Positions 56,586-64,000 of a stretch of 64,000 nt of DNA are shown piece by piece. A program made the position numbers and the translations under genes. The notes beneath the pieces were generated by a model. The model did not search any database. It was given only the letters and a program-made list of their open reading frames with translations, and was not told the origin of the DNA. The number at the start of each line of letters is the position of its first letter. Position 1 is the stretch's first letter. This DNA comes from Reyranella sp. (GTDB lineage: Bacteria > Pseudomonadota > Alphaproteobacteria > Reyranellales > Reyranellaceae), in NCBI RefSeq assembly GCF_004297405.1, contig NZ_SCVC01000036.1, positions 1-64,000 on the forward strand, read 5' to 3'.

Positions 56586-57515
56586 GTGGCACAGCAGCTC
56601 AGCAATCAACGTATCGCCTGGTTCAACGGCCAGTTCATGCCCGAGAACCAGGTCATGATCCCTTTCCGCGACCGGAGCTGGAAATACGGCGACGGCGCCT
56701 TCGACATGACGCGCACCTTCGAGGGCGCCCCCTTCCGCCTGAAGGAGCATATCGACCGTTTCTACCGCTCTCTGCGCTACCTGCAGATCGATCCCGGCAT
56801 CGGCCCCAAGGAGATGGTGGCACACAGCGAGGAGGTCGTGGCGCGTAACGAGCATCTGCGCGAAGCCGCCGGTGACTGGTGGATCGGCCAGCGCGTCAGC
56901 CGCGGCGTCGATGCCGTGGGCGACGAAGGCTGGGATCACACCGGCCCCAACGTCGTGATCGAAGTGCTGCCGCTGCCGCTCAAGACCCGCGGCAAGCTCT
57001 ACCGGACGGGCGCCGACGTCATGACCACGACCGTGCGCCGCACCGCGCCGTCGATGCTCTCGCCGCGCGCCAAGACGCACAACTATCTCAACATGATCAT
57101 GGCCGAGAAGCCGATCAAGGCGCTGAACCCAGACGCCTGGCCGGTCTTGCTCGATGAAAACGGCAACCTGGCCGAGGGCCTGGGCAGCAACATCTTCATC
57201 GTACGCGAGGGCGAACTCTTCACGCCGTCCGAGCGTTACGTGCTGCCGGGCGTCAGCCGGCAGATGACCATCGACATGGCCAAGCAGCTCGGCATCTCCT
57301 GCACGCCGGGCGACATCGACATGTTCGATGCCGCCAATGCGGAGGAGATGTTCCTCACCTCGACCAGCCTTTGCATCCTGCCGGTCAGGAGCTTCAACGG
57401 CGCCCCGGTGGCGGATGGCAAAATTCCGGGCCCGATCACCAAGAAGCTGATCGACGCCTATGCCAAGAGCGTCGGCTGCGATTTCGTGGCCCAGTACCTC
57501 AAGTTCTCGCAGTAG
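56586..57515 (+). CDS. Class IV aminotransferase (branched-chain or D-amino-acid type)
   Basis: A 309-residue PLP enzyme of fold type IV. Visible motifs: FRDRSWKYGDGAFDMTRTF at the N terminus, the Schiff-base lysine in SPRAKTHNYLNMIMAE, EGLGSNIFIVREGEL, and the terminal EMFLTSTSLCILPVRSFNG. It could be a branched-chain aminotransferase or a D-amino-acid/omega-transaminase relative. The GTG at 56586 has GGAGG 5 bases upstream, better than the GTG at 56568 that overlaps the GntR stop. It lies 14 bp after GntR and is probably co-transcribed with it. A strong hairpin follows the stop. Confidence 0.85.
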   Translation: MAQQLSNQRIAWFNGQFMPENQVMIPFRDRSWKYGDGAFDMTRTFEGAPFRLKEHIDRFYRSLRYLQIDPGIGPKEMVAHSEEVVARNEHLREAAGDWWIGQRVSRGVDAVGDEGWDHTGPNVVIEVLPLPLKTRGKLYRTGADVMTTTVRRTAPSMLSPRAKTHNYLNMIMAEKPIKALNPDAWPVLLDENGNLAEGLGSNIFIVREGELFTPSERYVLPGVSRQMTIDMAKQLGISCTPGDIDMFDAANAEEMFLTSTSLCILPVRSFNGAPVADGKIPGPITKKLIDAYAKSVGCDFVAQYLKFSQ

Positions 57516-57521
57516 CGAGAT

Positions 57522-57550
57522 GCCCCCTTCGCGGCGCACGCGAAGGGGGC
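57522..57550 (+). terminator. Hairpin after the class IV aminotransferase gene
   Basis: GCCCCCTTCGCG (57522-57533) and CGCGAAGGGGGC (57539-57550) form a perfect 12-bp stem with a 5-base loop, starting 6 bp after the stop. There is no T-run after it, so termination may be weak or Rho-assisted. It also protects the mRNA end. Confidence 0.6.
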
Positions 57551-57605
57551 GACTCGGCCTTCCAACAGGCGTAGACTCCTCCCTCGTGGTAGATCGCGTA
57601 CCGTC

Positions 57606-57623
57606 GTGATCACCGTGGTGATC
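57606..57623. promoter_or_regulatory. Inverted repeat containing GTGATCAC upstream of the DUF2189 gene
   Basis: GATCACC and GGTGATC (57608-57614, 57617-57623) flank a 2-bp centre. The left part GTGATCAC (57606-57613) equals the core of the palindrome at 55752-55765. It lies 46 bp before the DUF2189 start. A second site for the same GntR protein is possible. Confidence 0.35.
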
Positions 57624-57669
57624 GTGATTGGCCCGCGACCTTCGGACTTTCGTTCGCAAGGAGGCAGTC

Positions 57670-58542
57670 ATGGCGACGCAGAACCACATCCGTAACCCCT
57701 TGGAATGGGGTTGGGAGCACCTGAAGCAAACTGGCCAGGCCTTCGGTTCGGCCGCGCAGACGATGGAAGGCACTTGGGAGGATCGTGCTGCGGCACCTCC
57801 CACGGTTCGCCGCATCACGTCGACCGATATCAAGGATGCTCTGTCGGCCGGCTGGCGCGACTTCGGCGCTGTGCGCACCGACATTGTCTTCCTGTGCCTG
57901 CTCTATCCGCTCGCCGGCCTCGTCATTTCGCGCATGGCGTTCGACTACGGCATGTTGGCACTGGTCTTTCCGCTGATCGCGGGCTTCGCGCTCATCGCAC
58001 CCTTGTTCGGCATCGGCCTCTACGAGATCAGCCGCCGGCGTGAGCAAGGACTGGAGGCGCGCTGGACCAACGTCTTTTCTGTCGTGCGCTCTCCGAACAT
58101 CGGCTCGATCATGGTAATGGGCCTGCTGTTGCTGGCGATCTTCTGCCTGTGGCTGTTCGCCGCCAACTTCATCTACACGGTGACGCTCGGCCCCGATGCA
58201 CCAGTCTCGGCCGTGGCCTTTGCCCGCGATGCGCTAACCACGCCGGCGGGATGGACCATGACCGTCGTCGGCATCGGCGTCGGCTTCCTGTTTGCCCTCG
58301 CCGTCCTAGTGATCGGCGTCGTGTCCTTCCCCCTGTTGCTCGACCGCAAGGTCGGTGTCGGCACGGCGATCACGACCTCCGTTCGTGCGGTTCGGATGAA
58401 TCCCGTCCAGATGGCGCTGTGGGGCCTGATCGTGGCGGCGAGCCTGGTGGTGGGCATGATCCCGCTGCTGGTCGGGCTTGCCATTGTCCTGCCGGTGCTT
58501 GGCCATGCGACCTGGCATCTCTACCGCAAGGTCGTCGTTTGA
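57670..58542 (+). CDS. DUF2189 family integral membrane protein
   Basis: A 290-residue protein with about six membrane segments after a soluble N-terminal part of roughly 80 residues. The ITSTDIKDALSAGWRDFGA segment and the first membrane stretch LCLLYPLAGLVI match the DUF2189 family, found near cytochrome or metabolic genes in alphaproteobacteria and functionally undefined. An AAGGAGG 5 bases before the ATG at 57670 fixes the start; the open frame begins earlier at 57628. A G+C-rich hairpin follows the stop. Confidence 0.75.
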   Translation: MATQNHIRNPLEWGWEHLKQTGQAFGSAAQTMEGTWEDRAAAPPTVRRITSTDIKDALSAGWRDFGAVRTDIVFLCLLYPLAGLVISRMAFDYGMLALVFPLIAGFALIAPLFGIGLYEISRRREQGLEARWTNVFSVVRSPNIGSIMVMGLLLLAIFCLWLFAANFIYTVTLGPDAPVSAVAFARDALTTPAGWTMTVVGIGVGFLFALAVLVIGVVSFPLLLDRKVGVGTAITTSVRAVRMNPVQMALWGLIVAASLVVGMIPLLVGLAIVLPVLGHATWHLYRKVVV

Positions 58543-58570
58543 CCTCTGACGGAGGATAACTTCGTCTTTC

Positions 58571-58595
58571 CGCTCCCCCGTATCGCGGGGGAGCG
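58571..58595. terminator. Hairpin between the DUF2189 gene and the NCS2 permease gene
   Basis: CGCTCCCCCG (58571-58580) and CGGGGGAGCG (58586-58595) pair perfectly around a TATCG loop. There is no T-run, so it may act as a weak terminator, an mRNA-stabilising element or a dispersed extragenic palindrome. Confidence 0.5.
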
Positions 58596-58637
58596 TTAGG
58601 GAGGAGGTGAGCAGCGAAAACCTCGGGGGAGATACGC

Positions 58638-59912
58638 ATGTTCACCTGGACTGTGAGGCAGCCGGCCGATGGCATCGTCATTGCGCCGGATGAGCGGTTG
58701 CCGTGGCCGCAAACCGTCGCACTCGGCATCCAGCATGTGGTGGCCATGTTCGGCGCCACGATCCTCGGCCCCTTGCTGATGGGCTTCGATCCCAACATTG
58801 CCGTGCTGATGAGCGGCGTCGGCACCCTGATCTTCTTCGTGGCCGTTGGCGGCAAGGTGCCGAGCTACGTAGGCTCCTCCTTCGCCTTCATCTCGGTCGT
58901 TGCTGCCGCGACCGGCTATGCCGGCCAGGGCGCCAACGCCAATATTCCCCTCGCACTGGGCGGCATCGTCGTCTGCGGCGCGATCTATGCGCTGATCGGC
59001 CTCGGTGTGATGAGCGCGGGCGCGGCCTGGATCGAGCGGTTGATGCCGCCGGTCGTCACGGGCGCCGTGGTGGCGGTGATCGGCCTCAATCTCGCGTCCG
59101 TGCCGGTCAAGAACATGGCGCCGACATCGTTCGATGCCTGGATGCAGGCCCTCACCTTCACCACCATCGCCCTGGTCGCCGTCTTCACACGCGGCATGAC
59201 GCGACGGCTGCTGGTCCTGGTCGGGTTGATCCTCGCCACGATTGCCTACGCCGTGCTGACCAACGGCCTGGGCTGGGGCAAGCCGATCAGCGGCGACCTG
59301 CTCGCCAAGGCTGCCTGGTTCGGCGCCCCCAACTTCGTGGCGCCGGTTTTCGATACCAGGGCGATCGTCCTGATCGCGCCGGTGGCCCTGATCCTGGTGG
59401 CCGAGAACCTCGGTCACCTGCGCGCCGTCGGCGCGATGACCGGCCGCAACATGGATCCCCATCTCGGCCGCGCCTTCCTGGGCGACGGCGTCGCCACCAT
59501 GGTATCGGGCGGCGTCGGCGGCACCGGCGTCACCACCTATGCCGAAAATATCGGCGTGATGGCGGCGACCCGCGTCTACTCGACGGCGCTGTTCGTGGTC
59601 GCCGCCCTCTTCGCCATCGTGCTCGGCTTCTCGCCCAAGTTCGGTGCCCTGATCCACACCATCCCATTGCCGGTGATGGGCGGCGTCAGCATCGTGGTGT
59701 TCGGCCTGATCGCCATCGCCGGCGCCAAGATCTGGGTCGACAACAAGGTCGACTTCTCAGACAGCCGCAACCTGATGGTAGCGGCTGTCACCCTGGTGCT
59801 GGGCACGGGCGACTTCACCCTGAAGTTCGGTGACTTCGCCATGGGCGGCATCGGCACCGCGACCTTCGGCGCCATCATCCTGAACGCCGTGCTGGGTGGT
59901 GGAAAACGCTAG
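58638..59912 (+). CDS. NCS2-family uracil/xanthine permease (UraA/RutG-like)
   Basis: A 424-residue inner-membrane transporter with about 12-14 segments. NCS2 landmarks: LGIQHVVAMFGATILGPLLMG at the N terminus, the substrate-site motif AENLGHLRAVGAMTG (UraA has AExxGH), and GGTGVTTYAENIGVMAATRV. It should import a pyrimidine or purine base with protons; the closest likeness is to the uracil-specific UraA/RutG group. The ATG at 58638 gives the usual short cytoplasmic N terminus. The stop overlaps the convergent lipocalin-like gene by 4 bp. Confidence 0.9.
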   Translation: MFTWTVRQPADGIVIAPDERLPWPQTVALGIQHVVAMFGATILGPLLMGFDPNIAVLMSGVGTLIFFVAVGGKVPSYVGSSFAFISVVAAATGYAGQGANANIPLALGGIVVCGAIYALIGLGVMSAGAAWIERLMPPVVTGAVVAVIGLNLASVPVKNMAPTSFDAWMQALTFTTIALVAVFTRGMTRRLLVLVGLILATIAYAVLTNGLGWGKPISGDLLAKAAWFGAPNFVAPVFDTRAIVLIAPVALILVAENLGHLRAVGAMTGRNMDPHLGRAFLGDGVATMVSGGVGGTGVTTYAENIGVMAATRVYSTALFVVAALFAIVLGFSPKFGALIHTIPLPVMGGVSIVVFGLIAIAGAKIWVDNKVDFSDSRNLMVAAVTLVLGTGDFTLKFGDFAMGGIGTATFGAIILNAVLGGGKR

Positions 59913-60268
59913 GCCCGCCGCCAGACGATTTGCTGCGTGCGGTTGGTGCCGGCCGTGAAGTCCGGCCCCGACAAGGTAAGCCGGTCGCCTTCGAGCTTGA
60001 TGTGCCGGGTCGAGCGCAGGCCGACCAGCGCGGGATTAGTCGAGAGCTCGATGCTGTGAAAGACCGTGCCGTCCGCGATTTCGTAGCGGCCGGCATAGGC
60101 GAAGCACTCGCTGGCATCGGCGCGCATGATCGTGGCACTCACCTGGCCGCCGGGCGTGTAGAGGATGTAGCCCTTCGCATCGGCGCCCATCGGGAACTCG
60201 GGCGGCCGACCGTCCTCGTAGAGGAACGACCAGCTTTCGAGACGCCAGCCGCCCAGCAGGCCGCTCAT
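59909..60268 (-). CDS. Lipocalin-like domain protein
   Basis: A 119-residue protein without a signal peptide. The start LLGGWRLESWSF, then GYILYTPGGQVSATIM, FAYAGRYEIADGTVFHSIEL and the terminal TNRTQQIVWRRA match the Lipocalin_5 type barrel, whose ligands are unknown. The ATG at 60268 overlaps the mccA stop (ATGA at 60265-60268), so it is translationally coupled as the last gene of the leucine-degradation operon. It ends convergent with the NCS2 permease. Confidence 0.75.
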   Translation of the reverse strand: MSGLLGGWRLESWSFLYEDGRPPEFPMGADAKGYILYTPGGQVSATIMRADASECFAYAGRYEIADGTVFHSIELSTNPALVGLRSTRHIKLEGDRLTLSGPDFTAGTNRTQQIVWRRA

Positions 60269-62268
60269 TCGAACTCGACCAGCTCGGCGCCTTCGGTCAC
60301 CTGTTCACCGACGGCATAGCGCACACTCTTCACCTTGCCGTCGGCGGGGGCTGCGAGCGTGTGCTCCATCTTCATGGCTTCGAGCACCAGCAAGGGCTGG
60401 CCCTTGCTCACCGTGTCGCCGGCCTTCACGCGCAGGTCGATGATCTTGCCGGGCAACGGCGCACGCACGGCGGTCTCGGCCGATGCGGTCGCCTCGTATT
60501 GCGTCACATCCAGCGGATCGACCAGCCGCAGCCGGCGGTTCTCACCGTCGGCGAACACTGCATAGTCGATGCCGCCATCGTTGGCCTTGCGGCGCACCAC
60601 GGTGGCCACAAACGTATCGCTGCCCAGGCCGATCGCCAGCCGGCCCTCGCCGTTGCGCTGGACGCGCGCTTCCTGCACTCCGCCCGGCAATTCGAGTCGC
60701 AAGCCGCCATCCTTCAGCCGCCGCGCGATCACCGCCACATCACGCTCGCCATCGTTCCAGCGCACTTCGTCATGGCCTTCGTCGAGCAGACGGAACCCGT
60801 TCTGCTCTCCCCAGGGCGACCACGGGTCACCTGCTGAGGGTGTGGCATCCTGCCATTCGAACAGCCGCGCCAGGGTCGCGACCGCGAAGGTGCGGTCTGC
60901 GGCAGGGGCAGCCTTGGCGAACAGCGTATCGCGATGACGCTCGATGAAACCAGTGTCGACTTCGCCACCGACGAAAGCCGGGTGGGAACACAACGCCTTC
61001 AGGAGAGCGGCGTTGGTCGTCACGCCCACCACTTCGGTCTCGCCCATCAGCGCCGCCATACGGCGCATCGCCGAGGTGCGGTCGCGATCGTGCACGATCA
61101 CCTTGGCGATCATCGGATCGTAGAAGGGCGTCACCGTATCGCCCTGACGCACGCCGGTATCGACGCGCACATGGGCATCCTCCTCCGGCAGCCGGAGATG
61201 CACGAGAGTTCCGGTCGACGGCAGGAAGTTGCGGGCCGGATCCTCGGCGTAGAGCCGGACCTCGACGGCGTGACCGTCGATATGCAGTTGGTCTTGCGTC
61301 AACGGCATCTTGCCGCCGGCAGCGACCACGAGCTGCCACTCGACCAGGTCCTGACCGGTGATGGCCTCGGTCACCGGATGCTCGACCTGCAGGCGGGTGT
61401 TCATCTCCATGAAGAAGAAGGTGCCGTCCTGGTCGGCGATGAACTCGACCGTGCCGGCACCCTGGTAACCGATGGCGCGCGCCGCTGCGACCGCCGCCTC
61501 ACCCATCGCCTTGCGCCGTGCCGGATCCATGTTCGGGGCGGGCGCCTCTTCGATCACCTTCTGATGGCGTCGCTGGATCGAACAATCGCGCTCGAAGAGA
61601 TAGAGGCAGCCGCCCTGGCCGTCGGCGAAGACCTGGATTTCAATATGGCGCGGCCGCGTCAGATACTTCTCGACCAGCACATGATCGTCGGCAAAGGCAG
61701 CCTTGGCCTCGCGCTTGGCGCCGGCCAACGCATCGGCGAACTTGTCGGCGCTTTCGACCACGCGCATGCCCTTGCCGCCGCCGCCGGCCGAAGCCTTGAT
61801 CAGCACCGGGAAGCCGATGCGGGCTGCTTCCTTGGCGAGCAGGTCGGGCGACTGGTCGTCGCCATGGTAGCCCGGCACCAGCGGCACCTTGGCCTTCTCC
61901 ATGATCTTCTTGGCTTCGCTCTTGGAGCCCATTGCACGGATCGCAGCGGGCGGCGGGCCGATGAAGACGATGCCGGCCTTGGCGCAAGTGTCCGCAAAGC
62001 CGGCGTTCTCCGACAGGAAGCCGTAGCCGGGATGGATGGCCTGCGCGCCGGTCCGCTTGGCCGCATCGATGATCTTCTCGGCGACGAGGTAGCTCTCGCG
62101 GGCAGCAGACGGACCGATATGCACGGCCTCGTCGGCCATCGCGACATGGCGAGCGGTACGATCAGCATCGGAATAGACGGCCACCGTCTTGATGCCGAGC
62201 CGCCGCGCCGTCTTGATGACGCGGCAGGCGATCTCGCCGCGGTTGGCGATCAGGATCTTGGAAAACAT
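60265..62268 (-). CDS. mccA: Methylcrotonyl-CoA carboxylase, biotin-carboxylase/carrier subunit
   Basis: A 667-residue biotin enzyme subunit. The biotin-carboxylase part starts FSKILIANRGEIACRV, carries the ATP-grasp loop KASAGGGGKGM, and has MEMNTRLQVEHPVTEAI. The C-terminal carrier domain has EAMKMEH with the biotinylated lysine K633. With MccB it carboxylates 3-methylcrotonyl-CoA in leucine breakdown. The ATG at 62268 overlaps the hydratase stop (TGATG), fixing the start; the frame is open to 62340. An acyl-CoA carboxylase of another specificity is possible, but the neighbours favour MCC. Confidence 0.93.
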   Translation of the reverse strand: MFSKILIANRGEIACRVIKTARRLGIKTVAVYSDADRTARHVAMADEAVHIGPSAARESYLVAEKIIDAAKRTGAQAIHPGYGFLSENAGFADTCAKAGIVFIGPPPAAIRAMGSKSEAKKIMEKAKVPLVPGYHGDDQSPDLLAKEAARIGFPVLIKASAGGGGKGMRVVESADKFADALAGAKREAKAAFADDHVLVEKYLTRPRHIEIQVFADGQGGCLYLFERDCSIQRRHQKVIEEAPAPNMDPARRKAMGEAAVAAARAIGYQGAGTVEFIADQDGTFFFMEMNTRLQVEHPVTEAITGQDLVEWQLVVAAGGKMPLTQDQLHIDGHAVEVRLYAEDPARNFLPSTGTLVHLRLPEEDAHVRVDTGVRQGDTVTPFYDPMIAKVIVHDRDRTSAMRRMAALMGETEVVGVTTNAALLKALCSHPAFVGGEVDTGFIERHRDTLFAKAAPAADRTFAVATLARLFEWQDATPSAGDPWSPWGEQNGFRLLDEGHDEVRWNDGERDVAVIARRLKDGGLRLELPGGVQEARVQRNGEGRLAIGLGSDTFVATVVRRKANDGGIDYAVFADGENRRLRLVDPLDVTQYEATASAETAVRAPLPGKIIDLRVKAGDTVSKGQPLLVLEAMKMEHTLAAPADGKVKSVRYAVGEQVTEGAELVEFE

Positions 62269-63059
62269 CAGGCGGCCCACCTTGGCTTGCGCTTGTTCAG
62301 GAAGGCGCTCATGCCTTCGATCGCTTCTACGGTCGTGCACTGCGCGGCAACATGCTCGCCGATCAGGTCAGCAACCCGTGCATCGTGCGTCATGCCGTCG
62401 ACTTCAGTGATGAGCTGCTTGATCAAGGTCTGCACCGACGGCGCACTGCGCTTCAGCTCTCCAGCCAGCTCTGCCACTGTGGCGTCGAGCGCACTGGCAT
62501 CGACCACCTGATCGACCAAACCGATGCGCAATGCCGTCGCGGCGTCGAAGATTCCGCCGTGCATCAGAAGCTGGCGCGCCTTGCGCGGGCCCACGGCCTG
62601 GATCAACACCGGGATGGCGATGCCGGCCAGCAAACCGTTACGCGCCGAGGTCAGGCCGAAACGGGCCGTGGACGCCGCCACGGCAAAATCGCAGGCCAGC
62701 ATCAGGCCGACCCCTCCGCCCACCGCCGCGCCCTGGACACGCGCGATCGAGGGCTTGGGAAAGTCGTAGACCGCCTGCACCGCGCCCATCATAGCGTCAG
62801 CGCCGACCCTGCGGGTGATGGCATCGAGCTCCGGCCAGGTCAGCACCCAGTTGAAGTCTCCGCCTGCAGAGAACGCCGGCCCCTCGCTTGCCACGACCAG
62901 CACGCGCACGGCCTCGTCGGCCGCGAAGGCCTCGATCGTGTCGATGATGACGCGGGCGGTGTCGCCGTCGAAGGAGTTCATCTCCTTCGGCCGATTGAGG
63001 GTGAGCGTCGCCACGCCCCCTTCGACCTTGGTCAGGATGGAAGACGTCATGGTCTGCAT
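62268..63059 (-). CDS. Enoyl-CoA hydratase/isomerase, probable methylglutaconyl-CoA hydratase
   Basis: A 263-residue crotonase-fold protein. The oxyanion-hole segments are visible as SEGPAFSAGGDFNWVL and VQGAAVGGGVGLMLACDFAV. The usual hydratase glutamates near positions 115 and 135 are not obvious: the second region reads ARFGLTSARNGLLAG and lacks the common PE. Its position between mccB and mccA predicts methylglutaconyl-CoA hydratase (LiuC-type) activity, but the atypical active site leaves this open. The ATG at 63059 overlaps the mccB stop as TGATG; an ATG at 63050 is the alternative. Confidence 0.82.
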   Translation of the reverse strand: MQTMTSSILTKVEGGVATLTLNRPKEMNSFDGDTARVIIDTIEAFAADEAVRVLVVASEGPAFSAGGDFNWVLTWPELDAITRRVGADAMMGAVQAVYDFPKPSIARVQGAAVGGGVGLMLACDFAVAASTARFGLTSARNGLLAGIAIPVLIQAVGPRKARQLLMHGGIFDAATALRIGLVDQVVDASALDATVAELAGELKRSAPSVQTLIKQLITEVDGMTHDARVADLIGEHVAAQCTTVEAIEGMSAFLNKRKPRWAA

Positions 63060-64000
63060 CACATCCGGAAGACGCCGAACTTGGTCGGGCCGATCGGCTG
63101 GTTCATTGCCGCCGACAGGCCCAGCGCCAGCGCCATGCGCGTGTCGGCCGGATCGAGGATGCCGTCGTCCCACAGCCGCGCCGTGGCGTAGTACGGATGG
63201 CCCTCGCGCTCGTACTGATCGCGGATCGGCTGCTTGAACTTCTCTTCCTCTTCCTTCGACCAGGCGCCGCCCTTGGCCTCGATATTGTCGCGGCGCACCG
63301 TGGCCAGCACGCTGGCCGCCTGCTCGCCGCCCATGACCGAGATGCGTGCCGAGGGCCACATCCAGAGGAAGCGCGGGCTATAGGCGCGGCCGCACATGCC
63401 GTAGTTGCCGGCGCCGTAGCTACCACCGACGATCACCGTGAACTTCGGCACGTTCACCGTCGAAACCGCCGTCACCATCTTGGCGCCGTCGCGGGCGATG
63501 CCGCCCGCTTCGTACTTACGGCCGACCATGAAGCCCGTGATGTTCTGCAGGAAGAGCAGTGGAATGCCGCGCTGGCCGCAGAGTTCGATGAAGTGCGCAG
63601 CTTTCAGCGCCGATTCGTTGAACAAGATGCCGTTGTTGGCGACGATGCCGATCGGATAGCCCCAGATGCGGGCAAAGCCGGTCACCAAGGTCGTGCCGTA
63701 GAGATGCTTGAACTCGTCGAGTTCACTGCCGTCGACCAGGCGCGCAATGACCTCGCGCATGTCGTAGGGCGTGCGGCTGTCGGGCGGCACCACGCCGTAG
63801 AGTTCCTCGGCGGCGTAGAGCGGATCGCGTGGCGGCAGCAGCGACGCCGAGGGTGACTTCTTCCAGTTGAGGTTGGCCACGATGCGCCGCGCCATGCCGA
63901 GCGCGTGACTGTCGTTCTGGGCATAGTGGTCGGCAACACCTGAGGTGCGGGCGTGGACGTCGGCGCCGCCGAGATCCTCGGCGCTCACCACCTCGCCGAT
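63059..64000 (-). CDS. mccB: Methylcrotonyl-CoA carboxylase carboxyltransferase subunit (5' end beyond window)
   Basis: The last 313 residues of the beta subunit; the frame runs off the window edge. It transfers the carboxyl group from carboxybiotin to 3-methylcrotonyl-CoA. Highly conserved MCCB segments are seen: LLFLQNITGFMVGRKYEAGG, GGSYGAGNYGMCGRAYSPRF and ARISVMGGEQAASVLATV. The stop overlaps the hydratase start, and the same overlap pattern continues through mccA and the lipocalin-like gene, giving a tightly coupled operon on the minus strand. Confidence 0.93.
   Translation of the reverse strand: MGEVVSAEDLGGADVHARTSGVADHYAQNDSHALGMARRIVANLNWKKSPSASLLPPRDPLYAAEELYGVVPPDSRTPYDMREVIARLVDGSELDEFKHLYGTTLVTGFARIWGYPIGIVANNGILFNESALKAAHFIELCGQRGIPLLFLQNITGFMVGRKYEAGGIARDGAKMVTAVSTVNVPKFTVIVGGSYGAGNYGMCGRAYSPRFLWMWPSARISVMGGEQAASVLATVRRDNIEAKGGAWSKEEEEKFKQPIRDQYEREGHPYYATARLWDDGILDPADTRMALALGLSAAMNQPIGPTKFGVFRM

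Overview
This is a G+C-rich chromosomal window, almost certainly from an alphaproteobacterium. The evidence is a DUF1489 protein, class I (DhnA-type) fructose-bisphosphate aldolase, an IalB-family protein, methylcrotonyl-CoA carboxylase genes and PATR-type autotransporters. The genus cannot be fixed from the sequence; a Reyranella-like or Rhodospirillales/Hyphomicrobiales member is a guess. Coding density is very high. No intergenic gap exceeds about 175 bp, so no stretch over 300 bases lacks a gene. I saw no rRNA, tRNA, CRISPR array, insertion sequence or prophage.

Layout. 0-4.7 kb: end of an aldolase gene with a clear terminator, a DUF2569 membrane protein, a secreted rhizavidin-like biotin-binding protein and, head to head with it, an autotransporter whose passenger has the layout of a pepsin-family aspartic peptidase. 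4.7-13.2 kb: housekeeping genes (thiE, an APH/choline-kinase-like phosphotransferase, epmA, a MmcQ/YjbR protein, efp, an inositol monophosphatase, a LysR regulator, a MotA/ExbB-OmpA membrane pair, DUF1489). 13.4-20.4 kb: bacterial alpha-2-macroglobulin plus penicillin-binding protein 1C, the usual periplasmic pair. 20.5-22.7 kb: LysR regulator and MFS transporter. 22.7-46.1 kb: one uninterrupted 23.3-kb reading frame on the minus strand for a giant autotransporter of about 7,777 residues with about 85 passenger-associated (PATR) repeats, preceded by a winged-helix regulator and a GlxA-type AraC regulator. 48.5-50.7 kb: LysE exporter, IalB-like protein and HMG-CoA lyase. 50.7-55.7 kb: a Pot-type ABC transporter operon starting with a glutamate-1-semialdehyde-aminomutase-like enzyme and ending with HMG-CoA lyase, divergent from a GntR regulator and a class IV aminotransferase. 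57.7-60 kb: DUF2189 protein and an NCS2 uracil/xanthine permease. 60-64 kb: leucine-degradation genes (mccA, enoyl-CoA hydratase, mccB, the last cut by the window edge) with a small lipocalin-like gene.

How the genes fit together. Leucine catabolism is encoded by the methylcrotonyl-CoA carboxylase subunits and the hydratase at 60-64 kb, and probably by the HMG-CoA lyase 10 kb away. EpmA and its substrate EF-P lie within 0.5 kb of each other. The two autotransporters share a closely similar C-terminal module of about 500 residues (stalk, CxxxC linker, barrel) but carry unrelated passengers, which points to domain exchange.

The most interesting items are the pepsin-like autotransporter with its divergent avidin-like neighbour, and the giant adhesin. 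The adhesin carries two separate higher-order repeat amplifications, with periods of about 2.3 kb and 1,893 bp. Possible operators (a 21-bp-spaced direct repeat, a GTGATCAC palindrome, other inverted repeats) were found by eye and are inferences.
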